A stretch of 64,000 nucleotides of DNA, taken from Legionella anisa. GTDB taxonomy: Bacteria; Pseudomonadota; Gammaproteobacteria; Legionellales; Legionellaceae. The translations under genes were made by a program, and so were the position numbers. The notes under the pieces are model-generated. The model was not told the DNA's origin, did no database searches, and saw nothing but the letters and a program-made list of their open reading frames with translations. Positions 54,352 to 62,824 of the stretch are shown piece by piece. Location of the stretch: contig NZ_LNXS01000022.1 of the NCBI RefSeq assembly GCF_001467525.1, positions 269,038 through 333,037 of the forward strand. The letters run 5' to 3'. Each line of letters begins with the position of its first letter. The stretch's first letter is position 1.

Positions 54352-54987
54352 CTAAACTAATTGAGGATACAATCCTTCTTTTTGCTGGAATTCATCATGG
54401 CCAGATACGATAGATGGAGATTCTTCAGGAGACGATACAGCAGGTTTAAAGAATAATATTAAATTTTTTTCTCGTTCAAACTCTTCCTCAACTGGAGTGA
54501 ACGATTTAAATTCATCAATGCAATTGAAAAAGCGAACTGTTGCGCATATTGCCGCCATACAAGAAACCGATAATACAGCAAGCGCAAAAAAAGGATTAAA
54601 CGCTACTAATGGGGCAGCCATAAGAACACAATATGAGAAGAATGTACTTGAGAGTGCGGCCCAGAATAATAATTCCAATGAAGTAAGAATATTCTCAAGA
54701 ACGATCCCCGTTTTTCTTAACGACCGTATTTCTTCAATTTCTTTTAAAACTTCTTTAGCATTTAGCGCTCCATTTTTTATATTCTCAAGACCTAGTACAA
54801 GAAGTTCATAGAGTTTAATGGATTCCTTTTCTAATTCATCATCAAGCGCGTCAATATATAACGTGTGATAATAAGCTTTAAGCGCTTTTAATTGTCTTTC
54901 AATTTCTGCATTGAGCTCCACTCCTTGAAACAATGTATCGATTTTTTTATCGCATTCCTTTAAACGTTTTTCCATTACACTCGACAT
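54352..54987 (-). CDS. Hypothetical protein with a central pair of membrane helices
   Basis: I do not recognise this 211-residue protein. The first 95 residues are helical and charged. A hydrophobic hairpin follows at about 107-127 and 132-152 (LLFWAALSSTFFSYCVLMAA, then NPFFALAVLSVSCMAAICAT). A polar tail with EESPSIVSGHDE ends the protein. A coiled N-terminus, two adjacent membrane helices and an acidic/serine-rich tail are common among Legionella effectors that insert in host membranes, but nothing here proves it. It does not resemble the anti-sigma factor RseA, although it is the gene after rpoE. Confidence 0.5.
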   Translation of the reverse strand: MSSVMEKRLKECDKKIDTLFQGVELNAEIERQLKALKAYYHTLYIDALDDELEKESIKLYELLVLGLENIKNGALNAKEVLKEIEEIRSLRKTGIVLENILTSLELLFWAALSSTFFSYCVLMAAPLVAFNPFFALAVLSVSCMAAICATVRFFNCIDEFKSFTPVEEEFEREKNLILFFKPAVSSPEESPSIVSGHDEFQQKEGLYPQLV

Positions 54988-55159
54988 AATTCATCCCTAA
55001 ATTTAATAAAAGAAAAATGGCATTTATATTGATCAGTAAATAATCAAGGTCGTTTTATAACATAATTGAAAAAACAGTTAAAGTTAAGATAACTTACCCT
55101 TAGAGTTAATTTAATCCAGTGCTTTCGCAATATGATAAAAAAAATCAAAAAATGTCCAT

Positions 55160-55717
55160 TTAAACAAATTGACCGATTGATTCAATTACTAATTTTCGAG
55201 CCCTGAAAATACGAGATCGGACTGTTCCAACTGGGCAATCCATTTTTTTTGCAATATCCTCATACGATTGACCATCTAGGATATACATTCCGTAACAAAG
55301 ACGTAACTCATCGGATAAAGTAGAAAGAATTGTCTCCAGTTGCTCACCAAACTCCATATTAATCAATAGATATTCTGGAGACAGCTGCACTGAAGGATAA
55401 TAATTATCAGCATATTCTGCTTCCATATCCATACGTAAATTAGCTGCACGATAATGATTTTTAATGGTATTTTGTGTAATTCGATACAACCAAGTGGAAA
55501 ATTGACTTTTCTCTTTAAAATAATGTAAATAGCGATAAACTTTAATTAATACTTCTTGTGCCAGATCACTAACATTGGCCCTATCTTGAATATGTAAGTA
55601 AATAATTTGCTGTATTTTATTGTTATACCGTGACAACAACAGATTATAAGCTTCCATGTCTCCTTGTCTCGCTAGATTAATCAAGTCCTCATCACTATAA
55701 GAAGTTTCTTTATTCAT
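55160..55717 (-). CDS. rpoE: RNA polymerase sigma factor RpoE (ECF family)
   Basis: The 185-residue ECF sigma factor has region 2 (AYNLLLSRYNNKIQQIIYLH, then DLAQEVLIKVYRYLHYF and WLYRITQNTIKNHY). Its region 4 has LRLCYGMYILDGQSYEDIAK followed by MDCPVGTVRSRIFRARKLV, nearly identical to E. coli RpoE. It directs envelope-stress transcription. I chose the ATG at 55717; the GTG just before it would put the GAGGAA site too close. No rseA or rseB gene follows, so its control must be encoded elsewhere or work differently. Confidence 0.93.
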   Translation of the reverse strand: MNKETSYSDEDLINLARQGDMEAYNLLLSRYNNKIQQIIYLHIQDRANVSDLAQEVLIKVYRYLHYFKEKSQFSTWLYRITQNTIKNHYRAANLRMDMEAEYADNYYPSVQLSPEYLLINMEFGEQLETILSTLSDELRLCYGMYILDGQSYEDIAKKMDCPVGTVRSRIFRARKLVIESIGQFV

Positions 55718-55775
55718 CACTTCCTCATAATTCCATTATAAGAATGACTGGTCTTTTGTTGCGCTATATGTGTAA

Positions 55776-56192
55776 TTATATACTACTTTGGCTTATTTTG
55801 AGATGTAATAACCGTAATTGATAGTTTGTGATCTGATCAAGAAATAAAACAATACGCTTTTTTTGATTTGAATTCGCAAATTCAATAAGTTGAAAAAAAG
55901 GATTGTGAATAAGAATAACGGCTTGAGTATAAGTCTGCTTCTCATCCTGATGTATTTCCAAAACCCACGCATTGCCTATAAATTGAATTTTTTTAATCGA
56001 TGAGCATGGACTCTGATTAGCCCAATCAACTTTCAGCAAGATAAAAATAAAGCCAAGTAAAATGAGTTTGATAAAAAGAGCTATCGATGAATAAAGAATC
56101 AAAATGACGGTAATGAGGTAAGTCACTAAAATCAAACGCAAATAAGTCTTTGATTTTCCTGGCTCAATTACTATTTCGGATAATGGTGACAA
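55776..56192 (-). CDS. ygfX: YgfX-like inner-membrane protein
   Basis: The 138-residue protein has two close hydrophobic helices (about 18-35 and 38-55, LILVTYLITVILILYSSIAL then FIKLILLGFIFILL) and a cytoplasmic tail with NAWVLEIH. This matches the YgfX (CptA) layout and its conserved position after sdhE. YgfX has been described as a membrane partner of SdhE and as affecting cell division in E. coli. The start is TTG and the gene overlaps sdhE by 29 bases, implying coupled translation. Sequence motifs are weak, so the name rests on layout and position. Confidence 0.7.
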   Translation of the reverse strand: MSPLSEIVIEPGKSKTYLRLILVTYLITVILILYSSIALFIKLILLGFIFILLKVDWANQSPCSSIKKIQFIGNAWVLEIHQDEKQTYTQAVILIHNPFFQLIEFANSNQKKRIVLFLDQITNYQLRLLHLKISQSSI

Positions 56193-56415
56193 TTTTTTTT
56201 AACTCTTTATCTTGAGGATCTTCATGGCCCATTAACCAAGCGTACAACTCTGGATCAGTGCAACTTAATAGTGAATTAAAAGCCTCAAGTTCTTTTGTAG
56301 ACAAATGCACAAGGTGATGCTCAAGAAAACGTTGCAAAATAAGATCCAATTCGAGCATTCCTCGGCGGCAATGCCATGCAAGTCTTGCTTTTTCCTTGGT
56401 GTCCAAATCCAACAT
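56164..56415 (-). CDS. sdhE: Succinate dehydrogenase flavinylation factor SdhE
   Basis: The 83-residue protein has the signature RLAWHCRRGMLELDLILQRF, including the RGMxELD motif, and ELYAWLMGHEDPQD. SdhE (YgfY/CptB) promotes covalent FAD attachment to SdhA and FrdA. An AAGAGAT site precedes the ATG. It overlaps ygfX, and ygfZ lies divergently upstream, as in enterobacteria. Confidence 0.95.
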   Translation of the reverse strand: MLDLDTKEKARLAWHCRRGMLELDLILQRFLEHHLVHLSTKELEAFNSLLSCTDPELYAWLMGHEDPQDKELKKIVTIIRNSN

Positions 56416-56490
56416 AGGTAAATCTCTTGATGATCAGCTTACGGGCACCATAATACACTACTGTCTTTGTAAACGGAAATCATTAAGCAC

Positions 56491-56634
56491 TAGGGTCTAT
56501 TTCCATTTCGATAGATTGAGTCAAAATGACCAGATTATCAAGCACCGAAGCGCAGCATACATGGAGTATGTGAGCATCGGAGCGCAGAAAATCAGATCAT
56601 TTTGACCAAGATAGTAGAAATGGAAACAGCCCTA
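56491..56634. repeat. Family B large inverted repeat, copy 3 (144 bp)
   Basis: Outer arms TAGGGTCTATTTCCATTTC and GAAATGGAAACAGCCCTA, inner arms around GTCAAAATGA, and a core AGCACCGAAGCGCAGCATAC with inverse symmetry. The core aligns with the reverse complement of 42804-42949, but the arms differ while still pairing within the copy. It occupies about half of the 311-base gene-free stretch 56416-56726 between sdhE and ygfZ. I see nothing else in that stretch apart from likely promoters. Confidence 0.85.
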
Positions 56635-56726
56635 CTATGGCGAGCTTAAAAAATCAGATAAACTCTGTAATATTTCAATTCACGGTTACCTCAAATAGAG
56701 AGTAATCGTTTTTCAGGCTTAAAATA

Positions 56727-57728
56727 ATGAGTACAACTTTTACACATTTAATCAATGACAGAACTTTAACGACCTTCAAAACATTAGAAGAGGAATTAGT
56801 CCTTATACCTCAAAAAAATTATTTATTTGATTTATCTTATCTTGCAGTTATTGATGTTGAGGGTAATAAAGCCATTGATTTTCTTCAGGGGCAATTAACT
56901 TGCGACTTAAACTCCATATCTGACATACAAATGATAGAAGGTGCTCAGTGTAATCTTAAAGGACGAGTTCTCACTTTAATGGATATTATTAGCTGGCAAG
57001 GGGTTAAGTTAGTACTGCCCCAAGATTTACAAGAAAGTACAATTAATTCATTAAGCAAGTATGCATTACTGTCTCGCGTTGTACTCAAAAAAAACACCCG
57101 TTTTCATATTTTTGGATTTTATTTACAAAATCATGAAGATATTATTCCTGATACAGAATTTTTTCCTAATTCACTTTATGCACAAACATATACCGACCAT
57201 TCTTGTTTATATCATTTAGGTAATGGATTTTATGTTTTTCTAGTCCTGAGTGACCATGCACACTCGATTCAAGAGCGCTTTATGAAAAATGACCAATTCC
57301 TTGGTTCCTTAACCTGGCACACTTTAAGATTATTCCAACAACAAATAGAAATTTATCCGGAATCTCGAGGCTTATTTTTACCTCATAGACTTGGTTTACA
57401 ACAAACCCCTTACATTAGTTTCAATAAAGGATGCTATAAAGGTCAAGAAATTATTGCTCGAATGCACTATAAAGCGACGATAAAACATCAATTGAAAATT
57501 TATGAAATTGCAACGGAGCAAAAAATTTATTCCGGACAAAAATTATTAAATAAACCTGAAGGGTCAGAAGTTGGTGAATTAGTTGATTTTTCTATTCTGA
57601 GATCTGGACAGTATTTGATTGCTGTAAGTATATTGAAAGAAGCGGAGCAAACAGTTTTTTTTGAAGGGCATAATCAATTAGTAGAGTTAGCCGATCCATC
57701 AGTTAGATTTTCAAATCCACTCACTTAA
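56727..57728 (+). CDS. ygfZ: Folate-binding tRNA modification/Fe-S protein YgfZ
   Basis: The 333-residue protein belongs to the YgfZ/GcvT-like family. Near residue 230 it carries FNKGCYKGQEIIARMHYKA, containing the K-G-C-Y-x-G-Q-E motif with its reactive cysteine. Early segments IDFLQGQLTCDLNSI and GAQCNLKGRVLTLMDI fit the folate-binding core. YgfZ supports Fe-S enzymes such as MiaB in a folate-dependent way. It is divergent from sdhE-ygfX and convergent with the glutamate dehydrogenase gene. Confidence 0.94.
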   Translation: MSTTFTHLINDRTLTTFKTLEEELVLIPQKNYLFDLSYLAVIDVEGNKAIDFLQGQLTCDLNSISDIQMIEGAQCNLKGRVLTLMDIISWQGVKLVLPQDLQESTINSLSKYALLSRVVLKKNTRFHIFGFYLQNHEDIIPDTEFFPNSLYAQTYTDHSCLYHLGNGFYVFLVLSDHAHSIQERFMKNDQFLGSLTWHTLRLFQQQIEIYPESRGLFLPHRLGLQQTPYISFNKGCYKGQEIIARMHYKATIKHQLKIYEIATEQKIYSGQKLLNKPEGSEVGELVDFSILRSGQYLIAVSILKEAEQTVFFEGHNQLVELADPSVRFSNPLT

Positions 57729-57755
57729 TAAAGCACTCTTGTATTTGCAAATTTA

Positions 57756-57781
57756 AGTAGGTTGGGCCAAGGCCCAACCTA
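57756..57781. terminator. Perfect palindrome between convergent ygfZ and glutamate dehydrogenase genes
   Basis: Arms GTAGGTTGGGCC and GGCCCAACCTAC (12 bp each, perfect) have only two bases between them. It sits mid-way in a 71-base convergent gap and is probably a two-way terminator or roadblock. The outer GTAGG echoes the family A ends, but the rest differs. Confidence 0.55.
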
Positions 57782-57799
57782 CACTCCTTTAAACTTCCA

Positions 57800-60700
57800 T
57801 TATGCTTCTTGCTCAACCAACGCATAGGATTGCAAAGTTGTTTGAGTTAAATCCAGTAACTCTCTGATTGCAACAAAAAACATAGTATAGTTTAGAATTG
57901 AGCTTGCTTTTAGATCCGCCAATATAAAGCGCCAACGCTGAATTAATGCACGATGAGATTCTCCCCAAGAAGCAAGGCGCGCCTGCAAATCTGGGTTATT
58001 ACCATCATAGTTAATCAGGCCAGCAGTGAGTTGACGTTGTTGCCAATCCAAATCATCTCGCAATGCTTCTCTAGAGAGAGACTCCCAATGATTTTCACTT
58101 GGATGCATAATAATTTGCTTTCTTATCCAAGCAAGATCCAGGAACTCCCCAATTCCGAAATAAATCTCAGCAACCTGTGCTACCTTCATATTTCTCTTAT
58201 AAGCGATTTCGATGATGTCAGTTGCCGCAAATAAACCACGAGTTACAGTTAAATCATGTGCTAGTGCTGATGGAATTCCTTCATCAACAAGCTCTTGATA
58301 ATGTTCATCGTATTTTGCTCGTCGTTCTTCATTTAAAATCGCAGGTATGGACATCTTCAACTCAACAACACCTTGTGCATAGAGTGAAACAACTTCAGAA
58401 ATGTCCACCGCTCGGCGTTGACTACGCAAGAACCAACGTGTAATACGTCGAGCTAATCTGGAGTAAAGCATCATCATTTCGATTTGCTTTTTAGCGCTTA
58501 TTTTAGTACCTAATTCTTCGATTTGTTTCCAAACAGCTTCTAAATTAAGCACAGAACGAGTAATCACATAGGCTCTTACGATTGCTGAAACAGGGGCTCC
58601 TGTTTCATCCTGTAATCTGTAAATGTAAGTAAAGCCCATCTCATTTACTATAATGTTGCTTAATCGGGTCGCTATAATTTCTCTTTTTAGTGGATGAGAT
58701 TGCATTTGCTTGCTAAACCGTTTTTGCAAAGGTTTTGGAAACGAACTAATTAAAAATTGGGTCATATACGCTTCTTCAGGAACACCTGAAGCCAGAATTT
58801 GCTCCTTAAGAATTGTTTTACTGTAACACATTAATACAGCGATACTGGGACGCATCAAGCCTTTACCCATTAATTTACGTTCCAAAATAACCTTATCGTC
58901 AGGTAAGTACTCAAGGTTACGATCAATTTTTCCAGTGCGTTCTAATTCACTAATGTAGCGACTTTGTAGATCCAATGCTTGAAGAGGCTGTGATGCAGTT
59001 AAACTAATCGCTCTCGTTTGCAAGAAATTGTCACGTAGTACCAGTTTGCTGACTTCATCGGTCATTTCAATTAACAATTCATTACGCTGTTTTGGAGTCA
59101 AATCACCGACTGCTACAATGCTATTCAGCAGGATCTTAATATTTACTTCTTTATCCGAACAATTCACACCACCCGAATTATCGATGAAATCGGTATACAC
59201 CATTCCACCATTTAATGAGTACTCGACTCGCGCCAATTGGGTCAATCCCAAGTTACCGCCCTCACCCACAACTTTGCAACGTAATTGTTTTGCGTTGACT
59301 CGAGTTGCATCGTTGGTTCGGTCTCCAACATTAGCGTTTGACTCAGTACTCGCCTTAACATAAGTACCAATTCCTGCACTCCAAAGTAAGTCAACTTTAG
59401 CTCTTAAAATTGCTTTAATTAACTCGTTTGGTTCAATTTCGGTTTGCTTAATTCCAAAAGCTGCTTGCATTTCCTTGCTAACAGGGATGGATTTAGCATT
59501 ACGATTGAACACACCGCCACCCTTGGAGATAAGTTTTTTATCATAATCCGTCCAATTGGAACGTGGTAAATGAAATAAACGTTCTCTTTCTTTGTAACTG
59601 ACTTCTGCATCAGGATCAGGATCGACAAAAATATGGATATGGTTAAATGCACCAATTAACTTGATGTGTTTTGACAACAGCATACCGTTACCAAAAACAT
59701 CTCCCGCCATGTCTCCGATACCTACAACAGTAAAATCATTATTTTCAATGTCTATATCTAATTCAAAGAAATGACGTTTCACTGATTCCCATGCACCTTT
59801 TGCTGTAATTCCCATTTTCTTATGGTCATAACCTATTGATCCACCCGATGCAAAAGCGTCACCTAACCAAAAACCATATTCTAAAGAAATAGCATTAGCA
59901 AGGTCAGAGAAGGTTGCCGTACCTTTATCTGCAGCAACAACAAGGTAAGGATCATCCTCATCAAAACATATAACGTTCTTAGGCTTAACCACTTTACCTT
60001 CAACATAATTATCTGTGATATCGAGAAGACCACGGATAAATAATTGATAACAACCGATTCCCTCAGCCATTATTTCTTCCCGAGTACCGTTCACAGGTAA
60101 AAACTTGGGTACAAAACCACCTTTGGCACCACTAGGTACAATAACTGAATTTTTTACTTGTTGCGCTTTCATCAAACCCAGTATTTCCGTACGGAAATCT
60201 TCTCTTCGGTCAGACCACCGCAAACCGCCTCGAGCAACCTTGCCGCAACGTAAATGAACCCCTTCAAAACGTGGAGAGTAAACAAAAATTTCAAACATCG
60301 GATGTGGTTTTGGCACGCTGGGAATAATTTTGCTGTTTAGCTTAAGTGAAATATAAGGTTTATGATGTCCATCTTCATTTATTTGATAAAAATTAGTCCG
60401 TAATGTAGCGCTAATGGCATGAATGTATTGTCTAATTATTTTGTCTTCGTCAAGATTCGATACAGCATCAAGATCGCTTAATAGTTCGATGGATAAATCA
60501 GCAAAGCGATCCTCTCTATTAGGATCATCATCGGGATTACAACGAATTTCAAATAATCTCACTAATTTTTTAGCAATAGCAACATTATTATTTAATGCCA
60601 TTTCCATGTAGTCTTGGCTAAAGGTAATACCAATTTGTTTAAAATACTTGGCATAGGTACGCAAAACAGCGACTTCACGCCAATTAAGTCCTGCCGCTAA

Positions 60701-62677
60701 AACTAACTGATTGAATCCGTCATTTTCAGCTTGACCAAACCAAACTTTGGCAAAAGCATTCTGAAATAATTCTTTAATCTCATCAAGATCAAACTCAATT
60801 GGTTTATTGTATTGCATGGCAAAATCATTAATCCAAGCTACTTTGCCATCTTCAAATTTTAATGGATAAGGACGTTCACTTATAGCACGCAAACCCAGTT
60901 TTTCTAATATCGGTAAAACATCAGATAAAGGAATGGTGGTATCATGTTGATACACTTTCAATCTAAAACTATTTTCCGATTCATCCAAAGGCTTATAAAA
61001 ATTAATACCTAGAGGTTGTTCTGCTGTAAGTAATTCGATATGTTTAATATCATAAACTGCTGTCCTGGCCGGGAACATATCACTATAAGCAAGAGGAAAT
61101 GCATGCTTGTAACGTGCGTAAAGGCTATTGGCTTGTTCTTCTCCATAAGCCTCATATAAATGCGTTTGTAAATCGTCGGTCCAGGAGCGTCCAGCTTCAA
61201 TCAGTTTCCTTTCAATGTCTTTTAAATCATATTCAAGTCGTAAATTCGGATTAATTTTAATAATAAAATGAACGCGTGCCAAAACAGACTCGGTAAATTG
61301 GGTCGAATAAGTGGTCTCAATTGAGTTAAAACTCTCGTCAAGAATTTGCTTCATGGCCATTCTTAACTCGGTATTAATCCTGTCTTTAGGGACATATACC
61401 AGACAAGAGACAAAGCGTCGATAAACATCAACTCGTGCGAATAAACGAATACGCTTTCTGTCCTGCATGTAAAATATACCCATTGCAATTTCCAGAAGTT
61501 CATCTTCTGTTCCTTGAATCAAATCATCTCTTGGCAAGGTTTCAAGAATATTTAATAAAACCTTACCTGCATGGCTGCGTGGATTTAATCCGGAATTTTC
61601 CATAATGTGTGCTACTTTACGTCGTAAAAATGGAATTTGTTTCGGGTTAGTATGATAAGCAGCAGAAGTATAAAGCCCAATAATTCTTCTTTCACCAATC
61701 ACTTTTCCATGTTCATTAAAGCGTTTGACTCCTATGTAATCGGTATAGGCATCACGATGAACACTTGCCAATGTATTTGTTTTTGAAGTAACCAAAATTC
61801 GTGGAGACAAAGTAAATTCACGTGCTTCAGGTGCCATTGCAGAAATGCTACGTGCCATTGATTTAGTAACGCTTTCACGTAAAAGTCCTAATCCGGTATT
61901 AGGAACAGCTTGTAAAACCGTTTCTTTACCTTTTTCTACTAATTCATAGTCTCTCATCCCGAGGAAGGTAAAATGATGGTCTTCAATCCAATGCAAAAAT
62001 GCCTTTGTTTCTTCCACTTCATCTAAATCAAGCACTGGAGATACTTTATCAATCTCTGCAATTGCTTCTCGAACCTCAGCTCGCATTTTTTCCCAGTCTT
62101 CAAAAACGACTCTATTATCTTCAAGGGCTCGTTCACATCCTTTATGCAGCTCTTCAAGTATCTTGGGATCAGTTTGTCGATCAATTTCTAGAAATATGGG
62201 TGCCTCATGGATAACGCCTTTTTCATCTAACATTTGATTACGGGGTAAGATATTACAAACTCGATTATCTTTATCTCTTTTAACTCGAATACCGCCCATA
62301 TGAATGGTTAGATGAGAAGATAGACCCATTCTATGGATTACCAGACGAATTGAATCAACCAAAAATGGCATATCATCACAAATCACTTCAATGACGGTAT
62401 GCGTTGTTTGCCATCCATGACGTTCATAATCTGGGTTATAGACTCTAATTTTTGTCTCGTGTGGCGCACGTTCACTAATTAAAGCCCAAAAATTTACTAC
62501 AGCACCGTAAAGATCATCGATAGTCCACGCATTAAGATCTTCCAGTGCTACAGTACCATATAGCTGTTTGGCAAATTCGGCGCAAAAATCGGTTTGATCA
62601 CCAACCATAGAACTTCTAATTCTATTGACAATGGCTTCAATTAATACATCTTTACCCTCTTCAAATTTATAAGACAT
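57800..62677 (-). CDS. gdhB: Large NAD-specific glutamate dehydrogenase (about 180 kDa class)
   Basis: The 1625-residue protein matches the large NAD-GDH family in length and order: an N-terminal ACT-like regulatory part, then the catalytic region at about 790-1200 and a long C-terminal helical region. The catalytic region shows LRCGKVARGGLRWSDRREDF, APSGAKGGFVPKF-like VPSGAKGGFVPKF, VGIGDMAGDVFGNGMLLS, and VGEGGNLGLTQLARVEYSLN. It deaminates glutamate to 2-oxoglutarate with NAD. A GAGGT site precedes the ATG. The preceding gene on the same strand is an SSADH-like dehydrogenase. Both fit glutamate or 4-aminobutyrate use for energy. Confidence 0.96.
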   Translation of the reverse strand: MSYKFEEGKDVLIEAIVNRIRSSMVGDQTDFCAEFAKQLYGTVALEDLNAWTIDDLYGAVVNFWALISERAPHETKIRVYNPDYERHGWQTTHTVIEVICDDMPFLVDSIRLVIHRMGLSSHLTIHMGGIRVKRDKDNRVCNILPRNQMLDEKGVIHEAPIFLEIDRQTDPKILEELHKGCERALEDNRVVFEDWEKMRAEVREAIAEIDKVSPVLDLDEVEETKAFLHWIEDHHFTFLGMRDYELVEKGKETVLQAVPNTGLGLLRESVTKSMARSISAMAPEAREFTLSPRILVTSKTNTLASVHRDAYTDYIGVKRFNEHGKVIGERRIIGLYTSAAYHTNPKQIPFLRRKVAHIMENSGLNPRSHAGKVLLNILETLPRDDLIQGTEDELLEIAMGIFYMQDRKRIRLFARVDVYRRFVSCLVYVPKDRINTELRMAMKQILDESFNSIETTYSTQFTESVLARVHFIIKINPNLRLEYDLKDIERKLIEAGRSWTDDLQTHLYEAYGEEQANSLYARYKHAFPLAYSDMFPARTAVYDIKHIELLTAEQPLGINFYKPLDESENSFRLKVYQHDTTIPLSDVLPILEKLGLRAISERPYPLKFEDGKVAWINDFAMQYNKPIEFDLDEIKELFQNAFAKVWFGQAENDGFNQLVLAAGLNWREVAVLRTYAKYFKQIGITFSQDYMEMALNNNVAIAKKLVRLFEIRCNPDDDPNREDRFADLSIELLSDLDAVSNLDEDKIIRQYIHAISATLRTNFYQINEDGHHKPYISLKLNSKIIPSVPKPHPMFEIFVYSPRFEGVHLRCGKVARGGLRWSDRREDFRTEILGLMKAQQVKNSVIVPSGAKGGFVPKFLPVNGTREEIMAEGIGCYQLFIRGLLDITDNYVEGKVVKPKNVICFDEDDPYLVVAADKGTATFSDLANAISLEYGFWLGDAFASGGSIGYDHKKMGITAKGAWESVKRHFFELDIDIENNDFTVVGIGDMAGDVFGNGMLLSKHIKLIGAFNHIHIFVDPDPDAEVSYKERERLFHLPRSNWTDYDKKLISKGGGVFNRNAKSIPVSKEMQAAFGIKQTEIEPNELIKAILRAKVDLLWSAGIGTYVKASTESNANVGDRTNDATRVNAKQLRCKVVGEGGNLGLTQLARVEYSLNGGMVYTDFIDNSGGVNCSDKEVNIKILLNSIVAVGDLTPKQRNELLIEMTDEVSKLVLRDNFLQTRAISLTASQPLQALDLQSRYISELERTGKIDRNLEYLPDDKVILERKLMGKGLMRPSIAVLMCYSKTILKEQILASGVPEEAYMTQFLISSFPKPLQKRFSKQMQSHPLKREIIATRLSNIIVNEMGFTYIYRLQDETGAPVSAIVRAYVITRSVLNLEAVWKQIEELGTKISAKKQIEMMMLYSRLARRITRWFLRSQRRAVDISEVVSLYAQGVVELKMSIPAILNEERRAKYDEHYQELVDEGIPSALAHDLTVTRGLFAATDIIEIAYKRNMKVAQVAEIYFGIGEFLDLAWIRKQIIMHPSENHWESLSREALRDDLDWQQRQLTAGLINYDGNNPDLQARLASWGESHRALIQRWRFILADLKASSILNYTMFFVAIRELLDLTQTTLQSYALVEQEA

Positions 62678-62824
62678 TGTTGTTTTACCTCGTCGATTTG
62701 CTCAGCCGTACAGCGAGAATTTATTGTTTAAATATAAATAGCCAGCCACTCTTATCCAGGAATAAATAAACTGCCTGGATAAGAGTGGCCCAAAAAATCA
62801 TATTTTACTCAGCATGAGTTAATA

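Noticed and set aside
56416-56726. Possible tRNA or small structured RNA in the sdhE-ygfZ gap because of strong inverted symmetry
   Set aside because: The symmetry is explained by the family B element, which has a homologue at 42804; no cloverleaf or CCA-like end is present.
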